A stretch of DNA of 64,000 nt, from contig NZ_JADPJI010000005.1 of assembly GCF_023073355.1 (NCBI RefSeq), positions 2,356,001 through 2,420,000 of the forward strand. Reading direction: 5' to 3'. The position numbers were made by a program, and so were the translations under genes. Below are positions 28,118 to 34,878 of this stretch, in pieces (within the stretch, counting starts at the first letter, position 1; each line of letters starts with the position of its first letter). Origin of the DNA: Bradyrhizobium sp. 199. GTDB lineage: Bacteria > Pseudomonadota > Alphaproteobacteria > Rhizobiales > Xanthobacteraceae. The notes under the pieces were generated by a model. That model was given only the letters and a program-made list of their open reading frames with translations, searched no databases and had not been told where the DNA came from.

Positions 28118-29290
28118 CTAAATCACCCTCCGCTGCGCCAGGTTCTTCATCAGCGCACCAATTCCGAAGGTCCAGGGCTCGCACTCGTCACTGGTGCGCA
28201 TGCGGTTGACGAGCTTGCCGAGCTGAGGCGCGGCGATCGTGACGATGTCGTCGCGCTTGTGGGTGAACCCCTGCCCCGGCGCGTCACGATCCTTGACCGG
28301 CGCGAACATCGTGCCGAGGAACAGCACGAAGCCATCAGGATATTGATGCACCTTGCCGATGGTTTGTTCGACCAGATCCGTCGGATCGCGGCTGATCTTG
28401 CTGATCGAGGAATGGCCGTCGAGGACGAAACCGTCCGCGCCCTTCACGTTCAGGCTGATGTCCAGCTTGCGCGCATCGTCGAGCGTAAAGCTGTCGTCGA
28501 ACAGGCGCAGCAGCGGGCCGATCGCGCAGGAGGCATTGTTGTCCTTGGCCTTCGACAGCAGCAACGCCGAACGACCCTCGAAGTCGCGCAAATTGACGTC
28601 GTTGCCGAGCGCGCCACCGACGATCTTGCCGCGGCTGGAGACGAACAGCACCAGCTCCGGCTCAGGGTTGTTCCAGGTCGATTTCGGATGCAGGCCGGCA
28701 TCCATGCCGGTGCCGACCGAAGATAACGTCGGCGCCTTGGTGAAGACCTCCGCGTCCGGGCCGATGCCGACTTCGAGATACTGGCTCCAGGCGTTCTGGT
28801 CGATCAGCACTTGCTTCAGATGCATCGCCTGGTCCGAACCGGGCTTGAGCTTCGACAGATCGTCGCCGATCAGCCGCGTCACCTCTTTCCGAATCGCCTC
28901 GGCCGAGGCTGGATTGCCTTTTGCCCGCTCCTCGATCACGCGCTCCAGCATGGAGATGGCGAAGGTGACGCCGGCGGCCTTCACCGTCTGGAGATCGACG
29001 GGCGCCAGCAGCCACGGCTTATTCGAGTCGCGCCCATCGGGCGCAGTGTTGGCGACGATCGCTTCGAGATCGCCGATGCGCTCGCCCTTGGTCGCCGCAA
29101 GCGCCTTGGCCGGATTGTCCTCTTCGCAGAGCGCGCTGATGGTTGGAAATCTTGCGGTAACGTCGAACACGCCGTCGTCACGCACGGCGACCACTGCGGG
29201 ACCGTTCACCTGCGGCAACCAGACGCGGCCGGCCAGCGTTCCCCGCGTTCCGTCCTCGGGGAGAAGATCCTTCACCGTCAATGTGGTCAT
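28118..29290 (-). CDS. Fumarylacetoacetate-hydrolase-family dehydratase, XylX-like (2-keto-3-deoxy-pentonate dehydratase)
   Basis: A 390-residue FAH-superfamily protein. The core has LEVGIGPDAEVFTKAPTLSS, the metal-ligand region NNPEPELVLFV (about 216-226) and GNDVNLRDFEGRSALLLSKA (about 237-256). These strongly resemble XylX of the Caulobacter xylose (Weimberg) pathway, which turns 2-keto-3-deoxy-xylonate into alpha-ketoglutarate semialdehyde. Its place just upstream of an operon for galactose/arabinose oxidation suits a role with pentonates. It is separated from that operon by its own intergenic region, so it may be regulated apart. Start ATG at 29290 with GAGGA upstream. Confidence 0.83.
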   Translation of the reverse strand: MTTLTVKDLLPEDGTRGTLAGRVWLPQVNGPAVVAVRDDGVFDVTARFPTISALCEEDNPAKALAATKGERIGDLEAIVANTAPDGRDSNKPWLLAPVDLQTVKAAGVTFAISMLERVIEERAKGNPASAEAIRKEVTRLIGDDLSKLKPGSDQAMHLKQVLIDQNAWSQYLEVGIGPDAEVFTKAPTLSSVGTGMDAGLHPKSTWNNPEPELVLFVSSRGKIVGGALGNDVNLRDFEGRSALLLSKAKDNNASCAIGPLLRLFDDSFTLDDARKLDISLNVKGADGFVLDGHSSISKISRDPTDLVEQTIGKVHQYPDGFVLFLGTMFAPVKDRDAPGQGFTHKRDDIVTIAAPQLGKLVNRMRTSDECEPWTFGIGALMKNLAQRRVI

Positions 29291-29424
29291 GGCTGGCGTC
29301 CTCGCTGCTTTTCGGACCGGCCACGTTCAACGATGGCCGATCACATTGGCGAAGACCAATAAACGTATGGCTCTCCGGATGTCCAGAGCAGCGGCGAAGG
29401 CCGCTATGCCCCCTGCCCGTGCCT

Positions 29425-30402
29425 CTATGCGCCTGCGCGTGCTTTACGCGCTGCGATCTGCTGCAGTGCCCAGCGGGCATTCTTGCGCACGTCGGGATCG
29501 CCGTCGTCGGCAATGACCGCCAGGAACGCCTCGCCGTCGGGATGCGCGATCTCGCCGAGCGCCGCGGCCGCCTCTTTCCGCAAATTGGCTTGGTCATGGT
29601 TGATGCAATGGCCGATCGGGCGCACGGCGCGCTCGATCTTCATCTTGCCAAGGCTGCGGATTGCCTTCAGCCGCACCTGCCAGAACTCGTCGGCTAGGCA
29701 GGCGACGAGTTGGTCGGCGGCGAGCGAACCGTTAACGTTGAGGCCGAGCGTTTCCGCCGCCATCTCGCGCACCATCCAGTCGCTGTCCTTCAGCGCACGC
29801 GTGATCGTTTCGGCCGCCGGCTTCATCTGCGAGAACGCCAGCGCGCTCACGGCGGCACGGCGCACATGCGCGTCCGGGTCGTTGATCAGCGCGGTCAGAG
29901 CAGGGATAGATTCCTCCAGCTTGAGGAATCCGATCACGCCGATCGCCTGCACGCGCACGGCGGCATCGGAATCCTGCAGCGCTTCCAGCGCCGGCTTCAA
30001 CGTGTCCTTACGGCGCAGCTCCTTCAGCGCACGCAGCGCGCCAATGCGGACAAAGGCGTGGGTGTGCTTCACCAGCAGCAGAATCACGTCCGCGCAAGCG
30101 GGATCCTTGAACTCGGCCATGCTGTCGGCGGCGGCCGTCGCCACGATCCTTTCCGGATCGACCAGCAGCTTCACAAGCGCTCTTGCCGCCTCGGGCCCGT
30201 CGAACTCGCCCAGCGCCATCGCGACCTGCTGGCGCACGCCGGCGTCCGGATCGGAGACCATGCTGGCGAGATGCGCAACTGCCGCGGGATCGCCGGAATG
30301 GCCGAGTGCGATGATGGCGACGCGACGTTCCGCGGGATCGGCAGCTTGAAGCCGCTCGTCGGCGTCTTCGAGATCGTCGTAGGATTCGAACGGGCTCGAC
30401 AT
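29425..30402 (-). CDS. HEAT-repeat protein linked to the flavoprotein-ferredoxin operon
   Basis: A 325-residue protein made almost wholly of HEAT/PBS-lyase-type helical repeats of about 31 residues. Examples are ALGHSGDPAAVAHLASMVSDPD, ALGEFDGPEAARALVKLL and ALGEIAHPDGEAFLAVIADDGD, from about residue 30 to the end. No signal peptide or membrane segment. It follows the ferredoxin gene by two bases, so it is surely co-expressed. Such repeats give protein-binding scaffolds; here it may assemble or hold the flavoprotein and ferredoxin (inference). ATG at 30402 is chosen over the longer frame because it meets the ferredoxin stop. Confidence 0.9.
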   Translation of the reverse strand: MSSPFESYDDLEDADERLQAADPAERRVAIIALGHSGDPAAVAHLASMVSDPDAGVRQQVAMALGEFDGPEAARALVKLLVDPERIVATAAADSMAEFKDPACADVILLLVKHTHAFVRIGALRALKELRRKDTLKPALEALQDSDAAVRVQAIGVIGFLKLEESIPALTALINDPDAHVRRAAVSALAFSQMKPAAETITRALKDSDWMVREMAAETLGLNVNGSLAADQLVACLADEFWQVRLKAIRSLGKMKIERAVRPIGHCINHDQANLRKEAAAALGEIAHPDGEAFLAVIADDGDPDVRKNARWALQQIAARKARAGA

Positions 30403-30404
30403 GA

Positions 30405-30638
30405 TCACCTCAACAGATAGGGAATGTTGACGGTGACCGCGCCGGTCGGACAATCCGCTTCGCAGGGCATACAGTACCAGCACTCGTCATAGGCCATGTA
30501 GGCCTTGTTGGTCATGTCGCTGATACGGAGCACGTCGAGCGGGCAGACGTCGACGCAAACAGTGCAGCCCTTGTCCGCGATGCATTTGGCATCGTCGACG
30601 ACCACCGGGACCGATGTCTGATAGGAAGCGAGGGGCAT
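30405..30638 (-). CDS. Small ferredoxin with two 4Fe-4S clusters (AprB-like)
   Basis: A 77-residue cytoplasmic protein with eight Cys in two motifs. Cys19, 25, 28 and 32 lie in KGCTVCVDVCP; Cys53, 56, 59 and 63 in CWYCMPCEADCP. The extra spacing before Cys25 and the CWYC pattern resemble the core of APS reductase beta subunits, but the AprB C-terminal tail is missing. It sits 27 bases after the flavoprotein gene and directly before the HEAT gene. It is most likely the electron carrier between the flavoprotein and a partner such as the reductase at 32512-33285. Confidence 0.9.
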   Translation of the reverse strand: MPLASYQTSVPVVVDDAKCIADKGCTVCVDVCPLDVLRISDMTNKAYMAYDECWYCMPCEADCPTGAVTVNIPYLLR

Positions 30639-30665
30639 CGTTATCTCCTGTTGTTTCGCGATGGG

Positions 30666-32408
30666 TCAGGCGGTGGCGCGGATGCGCTGCTTGTCGTAGA
30701 GGTCCTTCTCGTCGTCCGCGATCGGAACGACATAAGGCTCGACGGCGCGCTTCTCGCTAGTCATCTTGCCGTTCTGCTTGCTCAGCAAGGTGTGGCAGAA
30801 CCAGTTCTCGTTGTCCTTCTCCGGGAAGTCCGTGCGCCAGTGATAAAGGCCCCAGCGGCTCTCCTCGCGATAGAGCGAGGCGTGCGCAGCCATGTCGGCG
30901 CAGTCCATGATCGACTGCACTTCGAGCGCGCGGAGCAATTCGTGCGCGTTGCGCGCGATCATGCGCTCCTGCATGTCCTCCCGCGCCTCGGCCAGGCGGC
31001 GCATGCCGAGCTCGTATTTTCGCGTGACTTTCGGCGGCTGGAGATAGTCGTTGACGAGGCGGCGGGTCTTGTACTCGACCTGGTTCGGAGGAATGCCGTC
31101 CTCGCGCTTCGTCGGCGCCAACACGCGGTCGCGCTCCATCGCGACATCGGCTGCGTCGAATTCCGCAAAGTCATGGCTGTCAGCGAACTCCATGGCGTCG
31201 ATGCCGGCCACGGCGCCGTTGGTGAAGGCGCCGAGCATGTAGTTGTGCGGAACGCTCGCCATGTCGCCGGCGGCGTAGAGGCCGGACACGGTGGTGCGCG
31301 CATTGTCGTCGACGAACACGCCGGAGGCGCTGTGGCCGGAGCAGAAGCCGATCTCAGAGATGTGCATCTCGATCGACTCTTTCCGGTAATCGACTCCACG
31401 ACCTTGCTGGAACAGGCCGCGGGTTGGTCGCTCCACCTTGTGCAGCGTCGTTTCGATTTCCTCGATGGTGTTCGGATGGAGATGCTTGAGCTGGAGGAAC
31501 ACCGGCCCCTTGCCGGACAGGAGCTCATTATAGAATTCCAGCATCATCTGGCCCGACCAGTAGTCGCATTCGATGAAGCGGGAGCCCTCGTTGTTCGCGG
31601 TAAACGCGCCGAAGGGACCGGCGACATAGGCGCAAGCCGGGCCGTTATAGTCCTTGATCAGCGGATTGATCTGGTAGCATTCAAGGTTCGCAAGCGCGGC
31701 GCCGGCGTGATAGGCCATCGCATAGCCGTCGCCGGAATTGGCAGCATTCTCGTAGGTGCCGAACATGTAGCCGGAGGTCGGCAGGCCCAGGCGGCCGGCG
31801 GCGCCCATGCACAGGATCACGGCCTTGGCCCTGATCACAAGGATCTCCGCGGTGCGGGTGTTGACACTGATCGCACCGGCGATACGGCCGTCACTGGACT
31901 TGAGCAGCCGCGTCGCCATGTAGCGATTGGAGATCAGAATGCGGGCGCGGCGCAGCTGGCGATAGAGCGCCTTCTTCACGGTCTCGCCGTTCGGCATCGG
32001 CAGCACGTAGCTTCCGATGTGGTGCACCTTCTTGACGGCGTAGTCGCCGTTCTCGTTCTTCAGGAAGCGGATGCCGAAACTGTCGAGCTCCTCGACGATC
32101 TTGTAGCAGTTCTGCGCGTATTTATAGACGGCCTTCTGGTCGACGATGCCGTCATTCGCGATGGTGATTTCCTTGGTGTATTGCTCCGGCGTGGCATAGC
32201 CGGGAATGACGGCGTTGTTGAGCCCGTCCATGCCCATCGAGATCGCGCCGGAGCGCTTGACGTTGGCCTTTTCGAGCAGGACGACGTTGGCCTTTGGGTT
32301 CTTCAGCTTCGCCTTCAGCGCCGCCATCGGGCCGGCCGTGCCGCCGCCGATCACCAGCACGTCGCAGGAAACCTCCGAAAGTCCGTCGACGATCTGATCT
32401 AGTGCCAT
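30666..32408 (-). CDS. Fumarate reductase/APS reductase alpha-like flavoprotein
   Basis: A 580-residue FAD protein of the succinate dehydrogenase/fumarate reductase flavoprotein superfamily. The dinucleotide motif is GGGTAG at 21-26, with Glu at the end of strand two (LLEKANVKRSGA). The conserved FAD segment SGLYAAGDMASVPHNYMLGA is near 360-380. It lacks the fumarate reductase HG[A/S] motif at the usual place and instead resembles adenylylsulfate reductase subunit A and its uncharacterised relatives, as does the small partner ferredoxin. ATG at 32408 has AGGAG six bases upstream. Motif CAATTAGTTG lies 72 bases further up. The reaction is not known; oxidation or reduction of a sulfur compound is my inference from neighbours. 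Confidence 0.85.
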   Translation of the reverse strand: MALDQIVDGLSEVSCDVLVIGGGTAGPMAALKAKLKNPKANVVLLEKANVKRSGAISMGMDGLNNAVIPGYATPEQYTKEITIANDGIVDQKAVYKYAQNCYKIVEELDSFGIRFLKNENGDYAVKKVHHIGSYVLPMPNGETVKKALYRQLRRARILISNRYMATRLLKSSDGRIAGAISVNTRTAEILVIRAKAVILCMGAAGRLGLPTSGYMFGTYENAANSGDGYAMAYHAGAALANLECYQINPLIKDYNGPACAYVAGPFGAFTANNEGSRFIECDYWSGQMMLEFYNELLSGKGPVFLQLKHLHPNTIEEIETTLHKVERPTRGLFQQGRGVDYRKESIEMHISEIGFCSGHSASGVFVDDNARTTVSGLYAAGDMASVPHNYMLGAFTNGAVAGIDAMEFADSHDFAEFDAADVAMERDRVLAPTKREDGIPPNQVEYKTRRLVNDYLQPPKVTRKYELGMRRLAEAREDMQERMIARNAHELLRALEVQSIMDCADMAAHASLYREESRWGLYHWRTDFPEKDNENWFCHTLLSKQNGKMTSEKRAVEPYVVPIADDEKDLYDKQRIRATA

Positions 32409-32480
32409 CGCTTGCTCCTGGTTCGCCGGCAGGTCCGGCGCCTTTGCATCAGATTTATTCAGGTGGGTTTCCGGCGATAG

Positions 32481-32490
32481 CAATTAGTTG
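32481..32490. promoter_or_regulatory. Shared motif CAATTAGTTG upstream of the flavoprotein operon
   Basis: Palindromic core CAA-TTAG-TTG, 72 bases before the flavoprotein start. One of four copies in the intergenic regions of this cluster (others at 33363, 33436 and 34783). Read toward each gene they fit a consensus of the form RRMAAYTARTYGMY. Confidence 0.6.
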
Positions 32491-32511
32491 TCGCCGGGAC
32501 CCGATTTGGCC

Positions 32512-33285
32512 TCAGCGCTCGACAAAAGCCTTCTCGATGACGAAATGACCGGGCTGGCTGTGGTTGCCCTCGACAAAGCCGCGCGCGGAGACCATCGCGG
32601 GCAGTTCCTCCAGCATCGCCGGGCTGCCGCACAGCATGATGCGATCGGTCTCGATATCGAGGCCGGATAGGCCGATGTCGTCGAACATCTGGTTGGAAGC
32701 GATCAGATCGGTGATGCGGCCGCGATTCCTGAAAGGTTCGCGGGTCACAGTCGGGTAGTAGACGAGCTTGTCGCGGATCAGGGGGCCGAAGAACTCGTGA
32801 TCGCGCAGGTCTGCGACGACGTGCTCGCCATAGGCGAGCTCGGAAACCTGGCGACAGCCATGGGCGAGCACGATAGTCTCGTAATTCGCGTAGACGTCAG
32901 GATCCTTGATCAGGCTGGCGAAGGGCGCAAGTCCCGTTCCGGTCGAGAGCAGCAGCAGGCGCTTGCCGGGAATGAGATTACCGGTGATGAGCGTACCCGT
33001 CGCCTTGCGGCCGACCAGGATGATGTCGCCTTCCCTGATCTTCTGCAGGCGCGAGGTCAGTGGGCCGTCCTGCACCTTGATCGAGAAGAATTCGAGCGCC
33101 TCCTCGTGATTGGCGCTGGCCATACTGTAAGCCCGCATCAACGGCTTGCCTTCGACCTCGAGCCCGATCATCGCGAACTGGCCGTTCTGGAAACGAAAGC
33201 CGGGATCACGCGTCGCAGTGAAGCTGAACAGGGATTCGGTCCAGTGCCTGACCGACAGAACCGTCTCCTTCTGAAATCCGCTCAT
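32512..33285 (-). CDS. fpr: Ferredoxin-NADP reductase
   Basis: A 257-residue FAD enzyme of the bacterial FPR class. The FAD-binding RAYSMAS is at about 51-57, and the NADP region LLLLSTGTGLAPFASLIKDP at about 114-133. CGSPAML follows, and the C-terminus VEKAFVER-type end (here IEKAFVER) is typical of proteobacterial Fpr. It can feed electrons from NADPH into the ferredoxin encoded 2 kb downstream, or take them out. ATG at 33285 with AAGGAG six to eight bases upstream. Its promoter carries one copy of the shared motif. Confidence 0.95.
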   Translation of the reverse strand: MSGFQKETVLSVRHWTESLFSFTATRDPGFRFQNGQFAMIGLEVEGKPLMRAYSMASANHEEALEFFSIKVQDGPLTSRLQKIREGDIILVGRKATGTLITGNLIPGKRLLLLSTGTGLAPFASLIKDPDVYANYETIVLAHGCRQVSELAYGEHVVADLRDHEFFGPLIRDKLVYYPTVTREPFRNRGRITDLIASNQMFDDIGLSGLDIETDRIMLCGSPAMLEELPAMVSARGFVEGNHSQPGHFVIEKAFVER

Positions 33286-33362
33286 GGTCTCTCCTTGCCA
33301 TTGATTGCGCTCAAGGTTTCGGAGAGAGGAGTGTCCGGCAATTCGGAAGTGAGATTTCCGGT

Positions 33363-33372
33363 CGATTAGTTT
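33363..33372. promoter_or_regulatory. Shared motif variant (CGATTAGTTT) upstream of the ferredoxin-NADP reductase gene
   Basis: Weakest of the four copies: one half keeps ATTAGTT, the other is changed. It lies 77 bases before the fpr start, nearly the same distance as in the flavoprotein promoter. It shares the divergent 33286-33493 region with the copy at 33436. Confidence 0.5.
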
Positions 33373-33435
33373 CACATTTCACGGGCGGTGAGAGAAGCGA
33401 AGGCAGACGGCCGCCCTCTCATGCATCCGCGCCGG

Positions 33436-33445
33436 CAATTAGTTG
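33436..33445. promoter_or_regulatory. Shared motif CAATTAGTTG upstream of the DUF971 gene
   Basis: Identical core to the copy at 32481, here extended to the perfect 12-bp GCAATTAGTTGC. It lies 48 bases before the ATG at 33494. It overlaps the alternative start at 33443 and so argues against that start. Confidence 0.6.
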
Positions 33446-33493
33446 CTATTCATGCCGTCCCGCGCCGACGTAGAAAAGAGCCAGAGGTTCGTC

Positions 33494-33796
33494 ATGACCA
33501 TGACCCTGGTGGCACCGACCGTGGCCGACTATGAAGCAAGCGCCGATCTCGCCGCGCTCCTCATCCGCACGACACTGGACGATGCACTGAGCGTCCCCGC
33601 CGAAACACTCCGCTTGTCCTGCAAATGCGCCCATTGCACCCGCGCCCGTTTCGACGGCCGCTTCCCGGAAGCGTTTCCGGGGATCGCAATCACCGAGATC
33701 GGCGATCTCGGCTATGGACTGAACATCGCGTTTTCGGACGGGCACAACCGGGGAATCTACCCCAAGCCGTATCTGCTGAGCTTGGCAGGGCATTGA
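33494..33796 (+). CDS. DUF971-family small protein with CxCxxC motif
   Basis: A 100-residue protein built of one DUF971 domain (the N-terminal, zinc-binding-type domain of gamma-butyrobetaine hydroxylases). Key pieces are LRLSCKCAHCTRAR (about 40-53), ITEIGDLGYGLNIAFSDGH and GIYPKPYLLSL. Three Cys (CxCxxC) and a His could bind a metal. Related stand-alone proteins are often near iron-sulfur protein genes. Start at 33494 has AGAGG upstream. Transcribed away from fpr from a shared region with two copies of the cluster motif. Function unknown; a metal or Fe-S accessory role for this cluster is a guess. Confidence 0.85.
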   Translation: MTMTLVAPTVADYEASADLAALLIRTTLDDALSVPAETLRLSCKCAHCTRARFDGRFPEAFPGIAITEIGDLGYGLNIAFSDGHNRGIYPKPYLLSLAGH

Positions 33797-33810
33797 CCAT
33801 TACCGGTGTC

Positions 33811-33848
33811 GTCATTCCGGCGCGCCCGAAGGGCGAGCCCGGAATGAC
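33811..33848. repeat. Intergenic inverted repeat after the DUF971 gene
   Basis: Arms GTCATTCCGG and CCGGAATGAC with an inner CGCCC/GGGCG pair around GAA. Same general repeat family as the large one at 18225-18329. It may also act as a transcription end for the DUF971 gene. Confidence 0.65.
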
Positions 33849-33924
33849 GCCGGAGGTTGGCACTTCCCATCTGGCACGGACATTGCTCCTCTTTAGAACG
33901 ATTTGAACGTTCCGGAGGTAGATG

Positions 33925-34698
33925 ATGTTGCAGGCCGCCAATGTGGTTCGCGGGGCTATTCCCCCGGCAGTCCGGCCTCCCGGCAGCTCCTCGCTGCTGC
34001 TGACCGAGAACCAGCAATGGATTGGCGGACCGCCGCCGTTGATGGACAAGCTCTCGCCGCGGGAGCGGGAGCTGGTGCTGAAGCAGGGCCGCCGCAAGGT
34101 GCTCAACCGCGGCCAGACGCTGTTCAGCCAGGGCAGCAAACATGACGGTATCTGGCTGATCGAGAGTGGCCGTATCCGGGTATTCTACACCTCTCCGCTC
34201 GGGCGCGAGATCACGCTGGCCTATTGGCATGTCGGCAATTTCGTCGGCGGGCCTGAAGTGTTCGAAGGCACAGTGCATCAATGGTCCGGCGTCGCATCCA
34301 GCAATTGCAGCGTGGTGCACCTGCCCGGAAAGGAACTGCGCACCCTTGCCGTAGAGATCCCGAACCTCGCGATCGGTCTCATCGAAGGCCTCACCTTCAA
34401 GGGCAAGTGCTATTCGGCGTTGGCGCAAATGCTGGGGACGCGCTCGATCACGCAGCGCCTTGCGCACCTCTTGCTACATCTCGTCGAACTCTATGGCGTC
34501 GAGGACGCGGACGGCTGCGTGATCGCCGCTGCCTTCACCCATGCCGACATTGCCCACATGGTCGGGGCCACACGACAATGGGTCACGATCAGCCTGAAGC
34601 GCATGCAGGAGAAGGGAATCGTTCTGACCAAACGCTCGCAGATCGTCGTCTGCCGGACGGACGTGCTGGAGGAGATGCGTGGACACACATCTGATTAG
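33925..34698 (+). CDS. Crp/Fnr-family transcriptional regulator
   Basis: A 257-residue regulator with a cyclic-nucleotide-like sensor domain (GQTLFSQGSKHDGIWLIESGRIRVFYTSPLGRE) and a C-terminal helix-turn-helix (FTHADIAHMVGATRQWVTIS). There is no N-terminal Cys set, so it is not an oxygen-sensing Fe-S FNR. The recognition helix reads TRQWVTISLKRM and lacks the usual E-SR contact residues of Crp and Fnr, so the target should differ from TTGAT-N4-ATCAA. Two ATGs at 33922 and 33925; the second is favoured by its six-base spacing from GGAGG. Likely regulator of the cluster through the shared CAATTAGTTG motif (inference). Confidence 0.92.
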   Translation: MLQAANVVRGAIPPAVRPPGSSSLLLTENQQWIGGPPPLMDKLSPRERELVLKQGRRKVLNRGQTLFSQGSKHDGIWLIESGRIRVFYTSPLGREITLAYWHVGNFVGGPEVFEGTVHQWSGVASSNCSVVHLPGKELRTLAVEIPNLAIGLIEGLTFKGKCYSALAQMLGTRSITQRLAHLLLHLVELYGVEDADGCVIAAAFTHADIAHMVGATRQWVTISLKRMQEKGIVLTKRSQIVVCRTDVLEEMRGHTSD

Positions 34699-34782
34699 CA
34701 GAATGTGCGATCAAGCCGATGCACAGGCAAGCGGCTTTATAGTGCAGGACTGCCCAAGGAGTATGCAATCAACTTTTCCCGG

Positions 34783-34792
34783 CAACTAATCG
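34783..34792. promoter_or_regulatory. Shared motif (CAACTAATCG) upstream of the ABC importer operon
   Basis: Reverse-strand reading is CGATTAGTTG, matching the other three copies in nine of ten core bases to the fpr and flavoprotein sites combined. It lies 86 bases before the start of the binding-protein gene at 34879, in the only sizeable gap between the regulator and the importer. Confidence 0.55.
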
Positions 34793-34878
34793 ACTGCGGC
34801 GGCCATTCCGGATTTGCCCTGTCCGGGCCCTCACCCAATCATGGCAACCACAGCACATCCAACCGAATGAGGATGAGA

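Noticed and set aside
30651..32402. A 583-codon plus-strand frame and others of similar size (for example 6076-7632 and 20893-22461)
   Set aside because: They are opposite clear genes with signal peptides, cofactor motifs and RBSs on the minus strand. Their composition, rich in Arg, His, Asp and Gly without motifs, is that of a shadow frame.
30666..32408. Calling the flavoprotein a true APS reductase subunit (aprA)
   Set aside because: The similarity to AprA is clear only at the superfamily and context level, the partner ferredoxin lacks the AprB tail, and no sat or dsr genes are present. The narrower name is not supported.
33443..33493. Upstream ATG for the DUF971 gene
   Set aside because: It would overlap the shared regulatory motif and has no RBS, while the ATG at 33494 has AGAGG at good spacing and fits the domain.
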